Source: Fulvivirga marina
GTDB taxonomy: Bacteria; Bacteroidota; Bacteroidia; Cytophagales; Cyclobacteriaceae
NCBI RefSeq assembly: GCF_016775155.1
Contig: NZ_JAEUGD010000031.1
Location: 124,001 to 188,000, forward strand
Direction of reading: 5' to 3'
Length of the DNA: 64,000 nucleotides
Shown one piece after another: positions 52,560 to 62,566 of this stretch; the stretch's first letter is position 1; the number at the start of each line of letters is the position of its first letter. The notes beneath the pieces were generated by a model, which did not search any database, had not been told where the DNA came from, and was given only the letters and a program-made list of their open reading frames with translations. Both the position numbers and the translations under genes were made by a program.

Positions 52560-54512
52560 TTAAAATTTATATCTCTTAAAGCCTTCTATTGCCTCATATT
52601 CCGGCAGACCCAGTTTGTCGTACAACATGGCCGTAGCATGGTTTCTATCTTCTGCACGCATCCAGAACTCCCGGGGGTCAGAGCCAGGGAAAAGGGCCGT
52701 ATCTTTTTGAGACTGATGTTTGAATATGGCCTTTCTTTTTCTGGTAAGCTCATCTGGGCTAATAGGTACTGCCATTTCAATGTCATTGGTATCCCACTCT
52801 TGCCATGCTCCTCTGTAGAGCCATACCCAGCAATCATTCATCCACTCCTCTTCTTTTAGCCTTTCTATGGCTTCGAAGATCGCTGCGAGACATACCCTGT
52901 GCGTACCATGAGGGTCGGAAAGATCTCCTGCTGCATACACCTGGTGAGGTTTTATTTCTCTCATCAGATTCATTATGATGGCAATATCCTCTTCTCCTAA
53001 AGGTTTCTTTTTAACCAAACCGGTTTCATAGAAAGGCATATCCAGGAAATGAGCCTTGTCATCACTTAACCCTACATAGCGGCAGCCTGCCTTGGCTTCA
53101 CCTCTTCTGATGAGTCCTTTAATGGCTTGCACCATCTTGCTGTCCACATCTCCGGGCTTTTTGTTTTTAATGGTCTCTACAATGTCTTGGTACGTTGCTT
53201 TACCATCCTGATTGCTGATATCATATTCCGCATTAAAGTCACGGAAGAAGTCTGCAAAGCGAATTACGTCTTCATCAAAAACCGCAATATTTCCGGAAGT
53301 CTGGTAAGCTACATGCACATCATGTCCCTGATCTACCAGGCGTATGAATGTACCTCCCATAGAGATCACATCATCATCCGGGTGGGGACTGAATATCAGC
53401 ACTCGTTTTTTCTCAGGATTAGCCCTTTCCGGCCTGTGGGTATCATCAGCGTTTGGCTTACCTCCCGGCCAGCCGGTAATGGTATGCTGAAGTTCATTAA
53501 AGATCTGAATGTTGATATTGTAAGCAGGACCATGTTCTGCAACAAGATCACTCATACCATGGTCATTATAATCACGATCGGTAAGTTTCAGGATTGGTTT
53601 TTCCAGTTTAAGACTCAACCAGATTACAGCTTTCTTTGCCAGATAGTTATCCCACTTGCAGGTTTTTACCAACCATGGGGTTTTCTCACGTACCAGCTCA
53701 GCAGCTGAACCGTCATCAAGTACCATGGTAGTATTGGGGTGGCTCTGCAAATAGGTAGCAGGTACACTATCTGTAACTTCACCTTCTACGGTGCGGCCAA
53801 TGATCTTGGCTTTACCTTCGCCCCACGCCATGAGTATGATGCGCTTTGCCTTCATAATGGTACCTACCCCCATTGTAATAGCTCTTCTCGGCACATTTTC
53901 TTCACCGAAGAAATCGCTGGCGGCATCCAGGCGGGTAATGTGGTCAAGGGTGATCAGCCTGGTTTTGGAATTGATATGCGAACCCGGCTCGTTAAAACCT
54001 ATGTGCCCTGTTCTACCGATACCAAGGATCTGCAAATCTATTCCCCCCAGGTCTTTGATCATCTGCTCATATTGCTGACAGAAAGACTCCACCAATTCAT
54101 AAGGGAGTGTTCCGTCAGGTATGTGTATATTTTCTTTATCAATGTCTATATGGTCAAATAAGTACTCATTCATGAACCTGACATAGCTCTGTAATGCATC
54201 CGGCTCCATAGGGAAGTACTCATCCAGGTTAAATGTTATTACATTCTTAAAACTCAACCCCTCTTCTTGATGTAGCCTTACCAGCTCATTGTACACTGAA
54301 GTAGGTGAAGATCCTGTAGCAAGACCAAGGACACAATGCTCTCCTGCTGCTTGCTTTTTCCTGATCAAATCAGCTATCTCATTAGCTATTGCCAGAGAAG
54401 CCTGCGTAGAGTTATCAAAAATCTCGGTATGTATTTTTTCAAACTTCGTTTTTTCCGTTAAGCCGGCAGGCTGATGTGCCAGGCTCCTATGTTCTTCCAG
54501 TGTTTTTGCCAT
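52560..54512 (-). CDS. nagB: glucosamine-6-phosphate deaminase fused to a PIG-L deacetylase-like domain
   Basis: A 650-aa cytoplasmic protein. Residues about 25-300 are NagB: VLGLATGSSPTSVYNELV, FNLDEYFPM, and ILGIGRTGHIGFNEPGS with the catalytic His, converting glucosamine-6-phosphate to fructose-6-phosphate and ammonia. From about 365 a PIG-L/LmbE-like domain follows, KRVLIFSPHPDDDVISMGG, carrying the zinc motif HPDDD and later DPHGTH. PIG-L enzymes remove acetyl from GlcNAc groups. No nagA lies in this locus, so the second domain might supply the deacetylase step. The fusion itself is known in Bacteroidota. Confidence 0.93.
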   Translation of the reverse strand: MAKTLEEHRSLAHQPAGLTEKTKFEKIHTEIFDNSTQASLAIANEIADLIRKKQAAGEHCVLGLATGSSPTSVYNELVRLHQEEGLSFKNVITFNLDEYFPMEPDALQSYVRFMNEYLFDHIDIDKENIHIPDGTLPYELVESFCQQYEQMIKDLGGIDLQILGIGRTGHIGFNEPGSHINSKTRLITLDHITRLDAASDFFGEENVPRRAITMGVGTIMKAKRIILMAWGEGKAKIIGRTVEGEVTDSVPATYLQSHPNTTMVLDDGSAAELVREKTPWLVKTCKWDNYLAKKAVIWLSLKLEKPILKLTDRDYNDHGMSDLVAEHGPAYNINIQIFNELQHTITGWPGGKPNADDTHRPERANPEKKRVLIFSPHPDDDVISMGGTFIRLVDQGHDVHVAYQTSGNIAVFDEDVIRFADFFRDFNAEYDISNQDGKATYQDIVETIKNKKPGDVDSKMVQAIKGLIRRGEAKAGCRYVGLSDDKAHFLDMPFYETGLVKKKPLGEEDIAIIMNLMREIKPHQVYAAGDLSDPHGTHRVCLAAIFEAIERLKEEEWMNDCWVWLYRGAWQEWDTNDIEMAVPISPDELTRKRKAIFKHQSQKDTALFPGSDPREFWMRAEDRNHATAMLYDKLGLPEYEAIEGFKRYKF

Positions 54513-54526
54513 TTCTTCTAGTTTTA

Positions 54527-55501
54527 TTAATTTACAATTACCATCTGATTTTCAAGGTGTTCCCACACCAATGCTCCTCCACCCAATACGGCCATTTCAT
54601 CGTCTTTCAAGGCCGAAGGAAGAAGTACTATCGGATCAGGATATGTGCTATACAAATATTTTTTGATGCTTTCGAGTGTTGGTTCGAGCAGCAGCGGGCC
54701 TGCATTGGCCACTCCGCCTGCAAGAAAAATTGCTTCAGGATTGAACATAGCCACCATATCGGCCAGTTTATACCCAAGAATATCACCGGTAAACTCCAGC
54801 ACCAGCAAAGCCATTTTGTCTCCACGAAGAGCTTCCTGTCCTATTACGGTCGGGCTTAACTGACCTGCAGGAATGGACCTTAGAGAAGAATCTTCTTCAT
54901 ATTTGGAGAGTAATTTCATGGCGGTACGGACTATACCCTTAGCTGAAACGTAGGCTTCCAGGCAGCCCTTTTTACCACATTGGCATTCGCGCCCACCTAC
55001 TTTTGCAGAAGTATGCCCCAGTTCGCCTGCTACATCGTTTTGACCATGTACAAGCGCCCCTGACATATAAATACCACAACCCAATCCTGTACCTATGGTT
55101 ACCGAAAGGAAATTGTTCATATGCCTGGCAGCTCCAAATTCCTTTTCACCAACAGCAGCGAGATTGGCATCGTTGGTAACAATAACCGGTACGTTAAAAT
55201 AATTTTGCAAATAGCCCCGAAGGTCTACCGGACTGTTCCAAAGCAGATTCACTGCTCCTTCTACAACTCCCGTAAAGAAGTTTGCCTTTGGAGCACCAAT
55301 ACCAATGCCCAAAATCTCACCTTCCTGCCCAAGATCAGCCACCAGCTGATCAATGTGGTTACTAAGAGCCACAAGGAAAGCCGTTTCATCCGGGAAATCG
55401 CGGGTTGTGAATCGCGATTTGCTCAGTATCTGCCCATCGCGGGTTACTGCTCCCAGTTTAGTGCTTGTGCCGCCTACATCTATGCCTACTGCTATGGCCA
55501 T
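54527..55501 (-). CDS. ROK-family sugar kinase, probably GlcNAc kinase
   Basis: A 324-aa ROK protein. The ATP site appears as VGIDVGGTSTKLGAV at the start, the sugar-binding GELGHTSA and the zinc motif CQCGKKGCLEAY (CxCGxxGCxE) in the middle, and AIFLAGGVANAG near the end. There is no N-terminal DNA-binding domain, so it is a kinase and not a repressor. Placed between SusD and NagB, it most likely makes GlcNAc-6-phosphate or glucose-6-phosphate (substrate by context only). Confidence 0.88.
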   Translation of the reverse strand: MAIAVGIDVGGTSTKLGAVTRDGQILSKSRFTTRDFPDETAFLVALSNHIDQLVADLGQEGEILGIGIGAPKANFFTGVVEGAVNLLWNSPVDLRGYLQNYFNVPVIVTNDANLAAVGEKEFGAARHMNNFLSVTIGTGLGCGIYMSGALVHGQNDVAGELGHTSAKVGGRECQCGKKGCLEAYVSAKGIVRTAMKLLSKYEEDSSLRSIPAGQLSPTVIGQEALRGDKMALLVLEFTGDILGYKLADMVAMFNPEAIFLAGGVANAGPLLLEPTLESIKKYLYSTYPDPIVLLPSALKDDEMAVLGGGALVWEHLENQMVIVN

Positions 55502-55549
55502 TTGACTTTGTTTTTCTATTAGTTTTTTGTTTTGCTTCCATTGTCAAAA

Positions 55550-55626
55550 GGCAAGAGTTGCCCACCCCTGCCTATTTACAGGGTTACACTGAGTGGCTGA
55601 ATAGAATCCGTAGATATCTATTCAGC
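55550..55626 (-). promoter_or_regulatory. hairpins in the susD to ROK-kinase gap
   Basis: The 167-nt gap between susD and the kinase gene holds GCTGAATAGA (55596-55605) with TCTATTCAGC (55617-55626), a 10-bp stem extendable outward by GAGT/ACTC (55591-55594 with 55630-55633), and a smaller GGCAA/TTGCC hairpin (55550-55554 with 55558-55562). No T-tract follows the larger stem on the minus strand. An mRNA processing or stability element that lets susCD be expressed above the downstream genes is the likeliest role (inference). Confidence 0.5.
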
Positions 55627-55668
55627 TTAACTCAATGCGACAAGGAATATCTTTGATTTACTGTTTTA

Positions 55669-57204
55669 TCAGTCTACATCCCACCACACACTTGTTGTCA
55701 TCAAATCGGGCTTACCCCCATTTGCTGCGGCCACATTATCCGCATTTAATGTCAACTCAGAGGTAGGGTATACCAGTCTTGAAGGTACTTTGCCATCTGT
55801 CAGGTTAGACAGATATTGAGCACCTACCTGGTCAGGTATCAAGTTCGTTCTTCTGGCCAGCGCCCAGGCTTCATAACCGTTATTCAACAGGGACAACCAA
55901 CGCTGTCTCCATACTTTCTCAAGGTTTTCAGCGGTCGTTCCTGCCAATACAGCTTCAGGCTCATTAGCTATAAAGTCGTCAGCATCACCTCCATCAACTC
56001 CGGCATAACTCATATGAGCTTTTATACCTGATTGGTACAAGTTTTCTGCATCTCCGGCAAAGCCTAACAGTGCAGCCTCAGCCTGAAGGAAATATGATTC
56101 TGATGCAGTAATGATGTAAGCAGGTACAGGATCATTCTTCTTTTCTCCTCTTAATAACCCTGTTGGTTTAGATACATAACCATATTTTGGAGGTGCCACC
56201 AGGTTAGGCTCAAGACCCGCGTATGTACCAGGTACACTATCCGCTTCCATGGCAATTTTTTCAAGTCTTGGGTCATTGTTGTCTTGTAGGAGTCCTACAA
56301 CTTTATCACTAAGCGCCCAACGAGCTTGATTATATTCAAATGAATGCCACACATCTTCCTGGCCGCCCATCAACTCATTAGGGTCACTAAGGAAAAGCCC
56401 GTCCTGAGCTCTGTAAAATACTGCTTCGTTACCGGCATCAATCAAAGGGTTGGCTAAAGCATCAGTGATTACACCATTAATAAATGAACCATCACCGGCT
56501 GCTTCAAAAGCACCTCTTGAGCGCAGGGCCATTCTTAATCTTAAGGTATTGGCAAAAGCTATCCAGTTAGCAGGAGTACTTTGGTATAGGAAATCACCAG
56601 TTGAAAATGATAACTCCGAAGCACCTTCCAACACATCAATTTGAGCGCTGAGGTCTTCTATGATTGCTTTGTAAATATCCTTTTGACTATCATAAGTAGG
56701 CTTATAAGCCACTTCTGACCGAGGTTTGATCACATCTGTATAAGGTATATCACCATACATATCTGTCATTTTCTGATAAAACCACCCCGAGATGATCTTT
56801 ACCACGGCCACTTCCTCCTTATCCTCTTCAGGATCAAGCAATTCACGAAGGGCATTTAAGTGTCCTGCCACTTTAATGTTAGACGACTCCCATACGTTAT
56901 CAGTCCACCCCTGATTGTTGGTGTAGGCTGTACCTGGGAACCAGGCCATATCGGCAAAGTTGTAAACATAGTGGTGCGCAAACTGAGAAGAATAGATGAT
57001 GTTACCTCTCCAGGTAATGAACCTAGGCTCACCGAAAGCATAGATCTGAACGGTTGCCATCACACGTCTTGGTGATGCTGTGTTCGGGTCAATTCCATTA
57101 GGATTCGAATTGATCTCCTCAAAGTTTCTGTCACATGAAGTGATCAGGAAAAGTGAGAAGAAGAATACTGCTCCTTTTATTATATTGATATTTAATCTTT
57201 TCAT
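55669..57204 (-). CDS. SusD/RagB-family outer-membrane lipoprotein
   Basis: A 511-aa surface lipoprotein of the SusD-like_2 type, which binds glycan and closes the lid on its SusC partner. The lipobox FFSLFLITSC gives a Cys near residue 24. NSNPNGIDPNTASPR follows, and helical TPR-like segments include SSQFAHHYVYNFAD, IISGWFYQKMTDMYGDIPY and YILTASESYFLQAEAALL-like YIITASESYFLQAEA. It is 33 nt after the SusC gene. The cargo is probably chitin or GlcNAc-containing oligomers, by operon context. Confidence 0.93.
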   Translation of the reverse strand: MKRLNINIIKGAVFFFSLFLITSCDRNFEEINSNPNGIDPNTASPRRVMATVQIYAFGEPRFITWRGNIIYSSQFAHHYVYNFADMAWFPGTAYTNNQGWTDNVWESSNIKVAGHLNALRELLDPEEDKEEVAVVKIISGWFYQKMTDMYGDIPYTDVIKPRSEVAYKPTYDSQKDIYKAIIEDLSAQIDVLEGASELSFSTGDFLYQSTPANWIAFANTLRLRMALRSRGAFEAAGDGSFINGVITDALANPLIDAGNEAVFYRAQDGLFLSDPNELMGGQEDVWHSFEYNQARWALSDKVVGLLQDNNDPRLEKIAMEADSVPGTYAGLEPNLVAPPKYGYVSKPTGLLRGEKKNDPVPAYIITASESYFLQAEAALLGFAGDAENLYQSGIKAHMSYAGVDGGDADDFIANEPEAVLAGTTAENLEKVWRQRWLSLLNNGYEAWALARRTNLIPDQVGAQYLSNLTDGKVPSRLVYPTSELTLNADNVAAANGGKPDLMTTSVWWDVD

Positions 57205-57237
57205 AGCTTTAATATTTTTTTATAAAAGGTTCCTCTC

Positions 57238-60200
57238 TTAGAATTCCACTGTTAATTGAAATCCATGACTTCTCGTTGGAGGAAGACCATAACTATCTAT
57301 CCCTTGCAGGTTGCCACTGCTAAAGCTTGATTCAGGATCGATATTATCTGTTTTCTTATGAAGTATTGCCAGGTTTCTGGCCACATAACCTACCTTAACT
57401 CTATTGATAAATGTGTCATTAAACATGCTTGATGGCAAAGTATAGCTCAATGATAGTTGTCTCAGTTTTACGTAGTCAGCATCATAAACCCAAGCTTCGG
57501 AAATACCACCTAGTCTGCCCCAGTAAACGTTAGGATCTACACCTCTTGCCGCAACAGTAGGGTCAAGGGTTCCTCCTTCATTACCATCAGCATCAACTAC
57601 TGTAGCTCCGGCGGGCACCATTATACCATTACCTCCAGAGTAGTACGCTCTACCATTAAGTGTTTCCTCGAGCACACCCATGCTGTGCATATCGTTTTCA
57701 GTCAGAGAATAAAGCTGACCTCCTGAACGGATATCGATAAGGAAACCAAGGCTGAATGATTTGTAGCTAAAGGTATTATTTATACCTGCTAAGAAATCAG
57801 GGTTAGAGTTACCTATTACACCCACTTCACCGATTACTGGCAATCCATCTTGTCCGTAAACAATGTTACCATTGTCATCACGGGTATAAGTAGACCCTAC
57901 CAGGTCTCCATAAGGACGACCCGTGCTGGCAAATACCTGGATACGGTTGTTAAAATCACCACCCAAACGCAGGTCTTCCAAATCATACTCTGGTGCCAGG
58001 CTTAGCACTTCAGACGTGTTTTTAGAGTAAGAAAGTCTGATATCCCAAGTGAAATCTCCTTTCTTTACAGGTTGTGCTGTTAAACCAAGTTCAACTCCTT
58101 TGTTCTGAATTTCTCCACTATTAACTACTACAGTCTCGCTTCCCGTGGTTTTAGAGATACCCACATTGAAGATCTGATCTTTAGATTTTGAGTTGTAATA
58201 AGTCAGGTCAAGCTTGATCCTATTGTTAAGGAAACCCAGTTCAGTACCGAATTCTACTGAAGTAGTTTGCTCTGGCTTCAGGTTCGGGTTTTTCAAAGAA
58301 ATACCGTACTGACTTCCTTCATATGGAGTAGAGCTACTCTCATTTCCATAGTAAAGGAATACTTCTCCATTATAAGTATCCTGAGAAATGATGTATGCAT
58401 TGTACAAGTTGTAAGGTGTAGTACCATTACCTACTTGTGCCCACCCAGCTCTCAACTTGGCAAAAGACAGTACGCCCCCGTCAAGGTTGAGCATATCACT
58501 AAGTATGGCTGTGGCTGTAACAGATGGGTAAAAGAATGAGTTATTATCGGCAGGAAGCGTTGAAGACCAATCATTACGGCCAGTAGCTTCGATAAATACT
58601 ACATCCTTGAACCCAAACTGAAGTGAACCAAAAACAGAGTTTACCTTTTCGTCGCTTTTCAGGGTACTCCCTACTTTATTTTCAAAGTTGTTGATGGAGT
58701 TCAAACCCGGAGCTACCTGATCGTTGGCAATTATAAATGTGCGGTCGCCAAAAATTCTGTTCTGGCTCACACCTATGTTTGCTCCTAAAGAGAATTGCTC
58801 GCTAAGGTCTTTGCTAATATTTAAGATCGCATCATAAGTACGTCTGGTTTGCTTTGAGTTTTGAACCGTCATAGTTCCATCATAAGCCTGTGGATTTGCT
58901 CCAATAGGACTGATGTCCTCAACATCGAATACGGAGTAGTCCTGAGAAGCTCTTACCTGGAAGTTCATCCAGTCCGTAAGATCGTATTTCAATGTGATCA
59001 ACCCGAGGTAGTGGTCACGTGAATCCTTATTCAACTCTCTGTCGGCAAGGTAGAATGGGTTAATACCGTAGCCCCAGTTGTTAGACTCATATGCACCAGG
59101 TAAGCCTGAGATCGGCGACGCAGAATATTGCTCAGCAATATCAGCACTGATACTTCTTGGCTTTAACAGGAACCCTTGCATAGGGTTAAATCTTGACTCA
59201 CCAAATTCTAAACGGTTGGTAGCATCAGTCTTGGTGTAAGTAACTTTAGTGTCTACATAAAACTTATCAGTGATGTTTGACCCTAACCTCAGATTAAATG
59301 AGTTTCTTTTAAAATCAGAACCAGGGTTGATCCCTTTGTTATCCAGATTGGTATAACCTAATCTGAAAGTAGCTCTGTCATTTCCTCCGTTAACTGATAT
59401 TGAGTTAGTGGCGGTAACACCGGTACGGAAGAAGTTATCAAAGTCATCGCCGGCAGCTGCATAAGGAACAGTACCCTGACCATCAAACCTCGCTACCTGA
59501 AGAGAAGGATTTATTGCAGGTCCCCAGCTTCCTACAGCATCAATATCATGAACTGCTTTTTGCTGAGCACCATCGTAGCGTCCCTGACCGTATTCGTTTT
59601 GAAAATCAGGATTGATCAAAGGACTTTCAAAAGTCAGGTTGGAGTTAAGCGTTACGCCTATCCCTTTTCTATTGATACCTTTCTTAGTTGTGATCAAAAT
59701 CACACCATTAGCACCTCTGGAACCGTATAATGCCGCAGCGTTTGGTCCTCTAAGTACTGAAATGGATTCGATGTCTTCCGGATTGATATCCTGAATAGGA
59801 GAGCCGTAATCTTTGTTTCCTGAAAAGTCAGCTCCTTCACCTTCACCACTATTAAGTACAGGCACACCATCTACCACAAACAGGGCCTGGTTATCTCCCA
59901 GTAGTGATGAGTTTCCACGGATAACTACCCGCGTAGATGACCCTGGCCCGCCATTGGTTTGAGAGATCTGCAAACCGGGGACTTTTCCTGACAGAGAGTT
60001 AACAAAGTTTACTTCTTTGGCCTCGGTTAGCTCTTCGCCTTCAACCTCCGAAACCGCATACCCAAGCGACTTCTGCTCACGCTCAATACCCAGGGCAGTA
60101 ACCACAACTTCTCCCAGTTGTGTAATGTCTTGTGCTAGTGCAACATCGATCGCAGACCGGTTGCCTACGTTAACTTCCACGGTTTTGTAACCGATGAAAG

Positions 60201-60417
60201 AAAAGATCAATTCGGAACTTTCTTCCGGGACCTCAAGGCTATACGCCCCGTTGACGTCACTTGTGGTACCAATACTGGTACCTTTCACGATGATGTTCAC
60301 TCCTGGTAGCGGAGCTTGCTCATTCTCATCGATAATCTTACCGGAGACCTGACGCTGCGCCATTACGTTTAATGTAAGCAGCGGCACCAGTAAGCCAAAT
60401 AGTAAAAACTTTTTCAT
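57238..60417 (-). CDS. SusC/RagA TonB-linked outer-membrane receptor
   Basis: A 1059-aa TonB-dependent transporter. After the signal peptide, a CarboxypepD_reg module (about 22-100: VSGKIIDENEQAPLPGVNII) leads via QLGEVVVTALGIEREQKSLG to the plug (about 115-235, with LSGKVPGLQISQTNGGPG and VLRGPNAAALYGSRGANG). The 22-strand barrel fills the rest and ends with an aromatic residue (GFQLTVEF). With SusD it should import GlcNAc-type oligomers into the periplasm. It opens the minus-strand locus and is divergent from a LytS/LytTR pair. Confidence 0.95.
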   Translation of the reverse strand: MKKFLLFGLLVPLLTLNVMAQRQVSGKIIDENEQAPLPGVNIIVKGTSIGTTSDVNGAYSLEVPEESSELIFSFIGYKTVEVNVGNRSAIDVALAQDITQLGEVVVTALGIEREQKSLGYAVSEVEGEELTEAKEVNFVNSLSGKVPGLQISQTNGGPGSSTRVVIRGNSSLLGDNQALFVVDGVPVLNSGEGEGADFSGNKDYGSPIQDINPEDIESISVLRGPNAAALYGSRGANGVILITTKKGINRKGIGVTLNSNLTFESPLINPDFQNEYGQGRYDGAQQKAVHDIDAVGSWGPAINPSLQVARFDGQGTVPYAAAGDDFDNFFRTGVTATNSISVNGGNDRATFRLGYTNLDNKGINPGSDFKRNSFNLRLGSNITDKFYVDTKVTYTKTDATNRLEFGESRFNPMQGFLLKPRSISADIAEQYSASPISGLPGAYESNNWGYGINPFYLADRELNKDSRDHYLGLITLKYDLTDWMNFQVRASQDYSVFDVEDISPIGANPQAYDGTMTVQNSKQTRRTYDAILNISKDLSEQFSLGANIGVSQNRIFGDRTFIIANDQVAPGLNSINNFENKVGSTLKSDEKVNSVFGSLQFGFKDVVFIEATGRNDWSSTLPADNNSFFYPSVTATAILSDMLNLDGGVLSFAKLRAGWAQVGNGTTPYNLYNAYIISQDTYNGEVFLYYGNESSSTPYEGSQYGISLKNPNLKPEQTTSVEFGTELGFLNNRIKLDLTYYNSKSKDQIFNVGISKTTGSETVVVNSGEIQNKGVELGLTAQPVKKGDFTWDIRLSYSKNTSEVLSLAPEYDLEDLRLGGDFNNRIQVFASTGRPYGDLVGSTYTRDDNGNIVYGQDGLPVIGEVGVIGNSNPDFLAGINNTFSYKSFSLGFLIDIRSGGQLYSLTENDMHSMGVLEETLNGRAYYSGGNGIMVPAGATVVDADGNEGGTLDPTVAARGVDPNVYWGRLGGISEAWVYDADYVKLRQLSLSYTLPSSMFNDTFINRVKVGYVARNLAILHKKTDNIDPESSFSSGNLQGIDSYGLPPTRSHGFQLTVEF

Positions 60418-60549
60418 AAATATTAGGGGTTGATTCTGAACCTCAATTTGACACCGAATTGACGAAAAATAAAGTTTAAGGCTTTTTATTAGCTGAATGG
60501 CAGGAGTTTATAGCTGTTTGGTAAATTTTGATATACGGAGAGAAACATA

Positions 60550-60564
60550 CCCCTAAGCCAGGGG
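60550..60564. other. small hairpin in the divergent susC/kinase region
   Basis: CCCCT-AAGCC-AGGGG, 5-bp stem, in the 181-nt space between the divergent starts. It could be a leader structure of the kinase mRNA or a binding site. No clear promoter boxes were found around it. Confidence 0.3.
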
Positions 60565-60598
60565 CAGACCATTAAGAATTAATACCAAAAAAATTAGT

Positions 60599-61738
60599 AT
60601 GTTTATTTTAGATCATCATAAAAGCACTGAACTGATGGAGGCATTTACAATATCATTGCGCGAAAAGGAAAACACCACCGACATAAAGAAGGCGGTGATC
60701 AGGTTAGTGAAAAAACCGTTGGTATATCATCTGGTTTTCTGGATCAGTTACTTCCTTTTTAATACGCTCAGGTGGGGGAGTTACTTTGATGACTACTGGT
60801 ATTCTCTACATTCCAATCTTGTCGAATTTCCAATCCACATTATATTAGTATACATTAACCTTTATTACCTGCTGCCCCGGTATATCCCCAACAGATTGCC
60901 CAAGTATCTGGTGTTACTATTCTTTGCTATACTGGCCATGTCTCTGGTACGTATAGTACTTAACTACCAGTTTGTAACTACAGAAGTATGGCGTGAGTCG
61001 GTAATCAAGGAGCAATCCTTATTTGGGTATAATTATATAATTGCTGTTTTTATTGGAGAACTGTATGTGGTGGGACTCACCACCGCCATAAAACTTATTA
61101 TAGATTGGGTAAGAACTCAAAGACGAGCAAGAGAACTGGAGCGAAGGAACCATGAGACAGAACTGTCATTTCTAAGATCTCAGGTTCAGCCTCATTTCTT
61201 TTTCAACACATTAAATAACCTCTATTCTTTGACACTTGACAAATCAGATAAAGCTCCGGAAACGGTATTAAAACTTTCTGACCTGATGAGCTATGTAATC
61301 TATAAAGGTAAAAACAATAAGGTCAGCCTGGCAGAAGAGGTTACACACATTCAAAACTACATCGATCTGGAACGGCTAAGGTATGGAGACAACCTGGTTG
61401 CCGAAATAAATATATCCGGAAACATCCAGGGCAAATTTATTCCTCCACTTATACTTATGCCTTTCGTAGAAAATAGCTTTAAGCATGGCGCTCTTTATAA
61501 AAATGGAGCCATGCCTATAAGTATTAGTCTGAACATCAATAGTAATGTGCTTTATTTTAAAGTGAAAAATTCCAAAGGAAGTAAATCGCGCCATGAGCAG
61601 AGTAGTAATTCCGGCATAGGCATTCAAAACACCCTGCGAAGATTGGAATTGTTGTATGATAAAAACTTCAATCTTGATATCATTGAGGACGAACACTCTT
61701 ATCAAATAGCGCTTAAAATAACACTCGATGAAAATTAA
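60599..61738 (+). CDS. LytS-type sensor histidine kinase next to the GlcNAc locus
   Basis: A 379-aa membrane kinase with four or so hydrophobic helices in residues about 45-170, a coiled linker (RRARELERRNHETELSFLR) and the His_kinase motif LRSQVQPHFFFNTLNNLYSL with the His acceptor. The ATPase part has LILMPFVENSFKHG and a short G-box GIGIQNTLRRLELL. ATG 60599 is taken; an ATG at 60635 (MEAFTISL) is also possible. The downstream LytTR gene overlaps its end by 11 nt. Divergent placement suggests it controls the SusC operon. Confidence 0.93.
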   Translation: MFILDHHKSTELMEAFTISLREKENTTDIKKAVIRLVKKPLVYHLVFWISYFLFNTLRWGSYFDDYWYSLHSNLVEFPIHIILVYINLYYLLPRYIPNRLPKYLVLLFFAILAMSLVRIVLNYQFVTTEVWRESVIKEQSLFGYNYIIAVFIGELYVVGLTTAIKLIIDWVRTQRRARELERRNHETELSFLRSQVQPHFFFNTLNNLYSLTLDKSDKAPETVLKLSDLMSYVIYKGKNNKVSLAEEVTHIQNYIDLERLRYGDNLVAEINISGNIQGKFIPPLILMPFVENSFKHGALYKNGAMPISISLNINSNVLYFKVKNSKGSKSRHEQSSNSGIGIQNTLRRLELLYDKNFNLDIIEDEHSYQIALKITLDEN

Positions 61739-62444
61739 TTGCCTCATAGTGGATGATGAACCCTTGGGTATCAATGTGATAAAGAGGCACCTAAAAGGGT
61801 TTGATGATTTCGAAATTGTTGCCTGCTGTAGCGATGCCATGGAGGCTTTCCAGGTATTGAAGGGCAACAACAAGATACACCTGATGTTTCTTGACATCAA
61901 TATGCCGGAACTAAGTGGTATTGACTTCATCAAGAGCCTTGACTCCAAGCCGCTGGTGGTAATCACAACCGCTTACCGCGAGTACGCCGTGGAGAGTTTT
62001 GAGCTAGACGTATTTGACTATTTGGTCAAACCCATAGCTCTCTCCCGCTTTGTAAAAAGCATAGATAAAGTCACTGAATATTATCGCGCCTTCAACTCGG
62101 CAAAAGGGAAAACAAAAGAAGAAAATGATTATATCTTTCTGAAAGTAGATAAGAAGATAGTAAAAGTGTTCTTCTCAGAAATACTCTACATCGAAAGTCT
62201 CAAAGATTATGTTAGAGTAGTTACCCAATATGAAAATTTTATTACTCACCACAATTTAAGAAGTATTACCAAAGCCCTTCCTGCAAATAAATTTATCCGT
62301 ATCCATCGCTCATATACTGTTGCTACAGACAAAATCAGAGCTCTGGAAGGCAATATTGTAGAGGTGCTGGACAAAAAACTACCCATAGGTAGAAATTACC
62401 AAAAAAAGATCAAGAAGAAGATACTGGATGAAGGAAATTACTAA
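61728..62444 (+). CDS. LytTR-family response regulator
   Basis: A 238-aa regulator. The receiver domain (1-120) carries DDEPLG near the start, the phospho-Asp in HLMFLDINMPELSGIDFI and the conserved Lys in VFDYLVKPI. A LytTR DNA-binding domain (about 135-238) includes ILYIESLKDYVRVVTQYEN and FIRIHRSYTVATDKI. Its gene overlaps the kinase gene, so the pair should be made together. Likely target: the divergent SusC promoter (inference). Confidence 0.94.
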   Translation: MKINCLIVDDEPLGINVIKRHLKGFDDFEIVACCSDAMEAFQVLKGNNKIHLMFLDINMPELSGIDFIKSLDSKPLVVITTAYREYAVESFELDVFDYLVKPIALSRFVKSIDKVTEYYRAFNSAKGKTKEENDYIFLKVDKKIVKVFFSEILYIESLKDYVRVVTQYENFITHHNLRSITKALPANKFIRIHRSYTVATDKIRALEGNIVEVLDKKLPIGRNYQKKIKKKILDEGNY

Positions 62445-62529
62445 CCGCTCATATGATTCATTCACCTATCACTTCTACAGGTAATCTAAAACTTATATAT
62501 TAGAGCTCCCCTAAGAAACGATTCATTTC

Positions 62530-62537
62530 TAAATTTG
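62530..62537 (+). promoter_or_regulatory. TAAATTTG -7 box
   Basis: Exact match to TAnnTTTG, 30 nt before the ATG at 62567. No clear -33 element upstream. Confidence 0.35.
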
Positions 62538-62566
62538 TAGTTATCAGAAGGAAACGATCCTAATTA

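Noticed and set aside
53127-53708. Long plus-strand frames opposite nagB
   Set aside because: Antisense shadows of a well-conserved gene; no signal, domain or ribosome-binding context.
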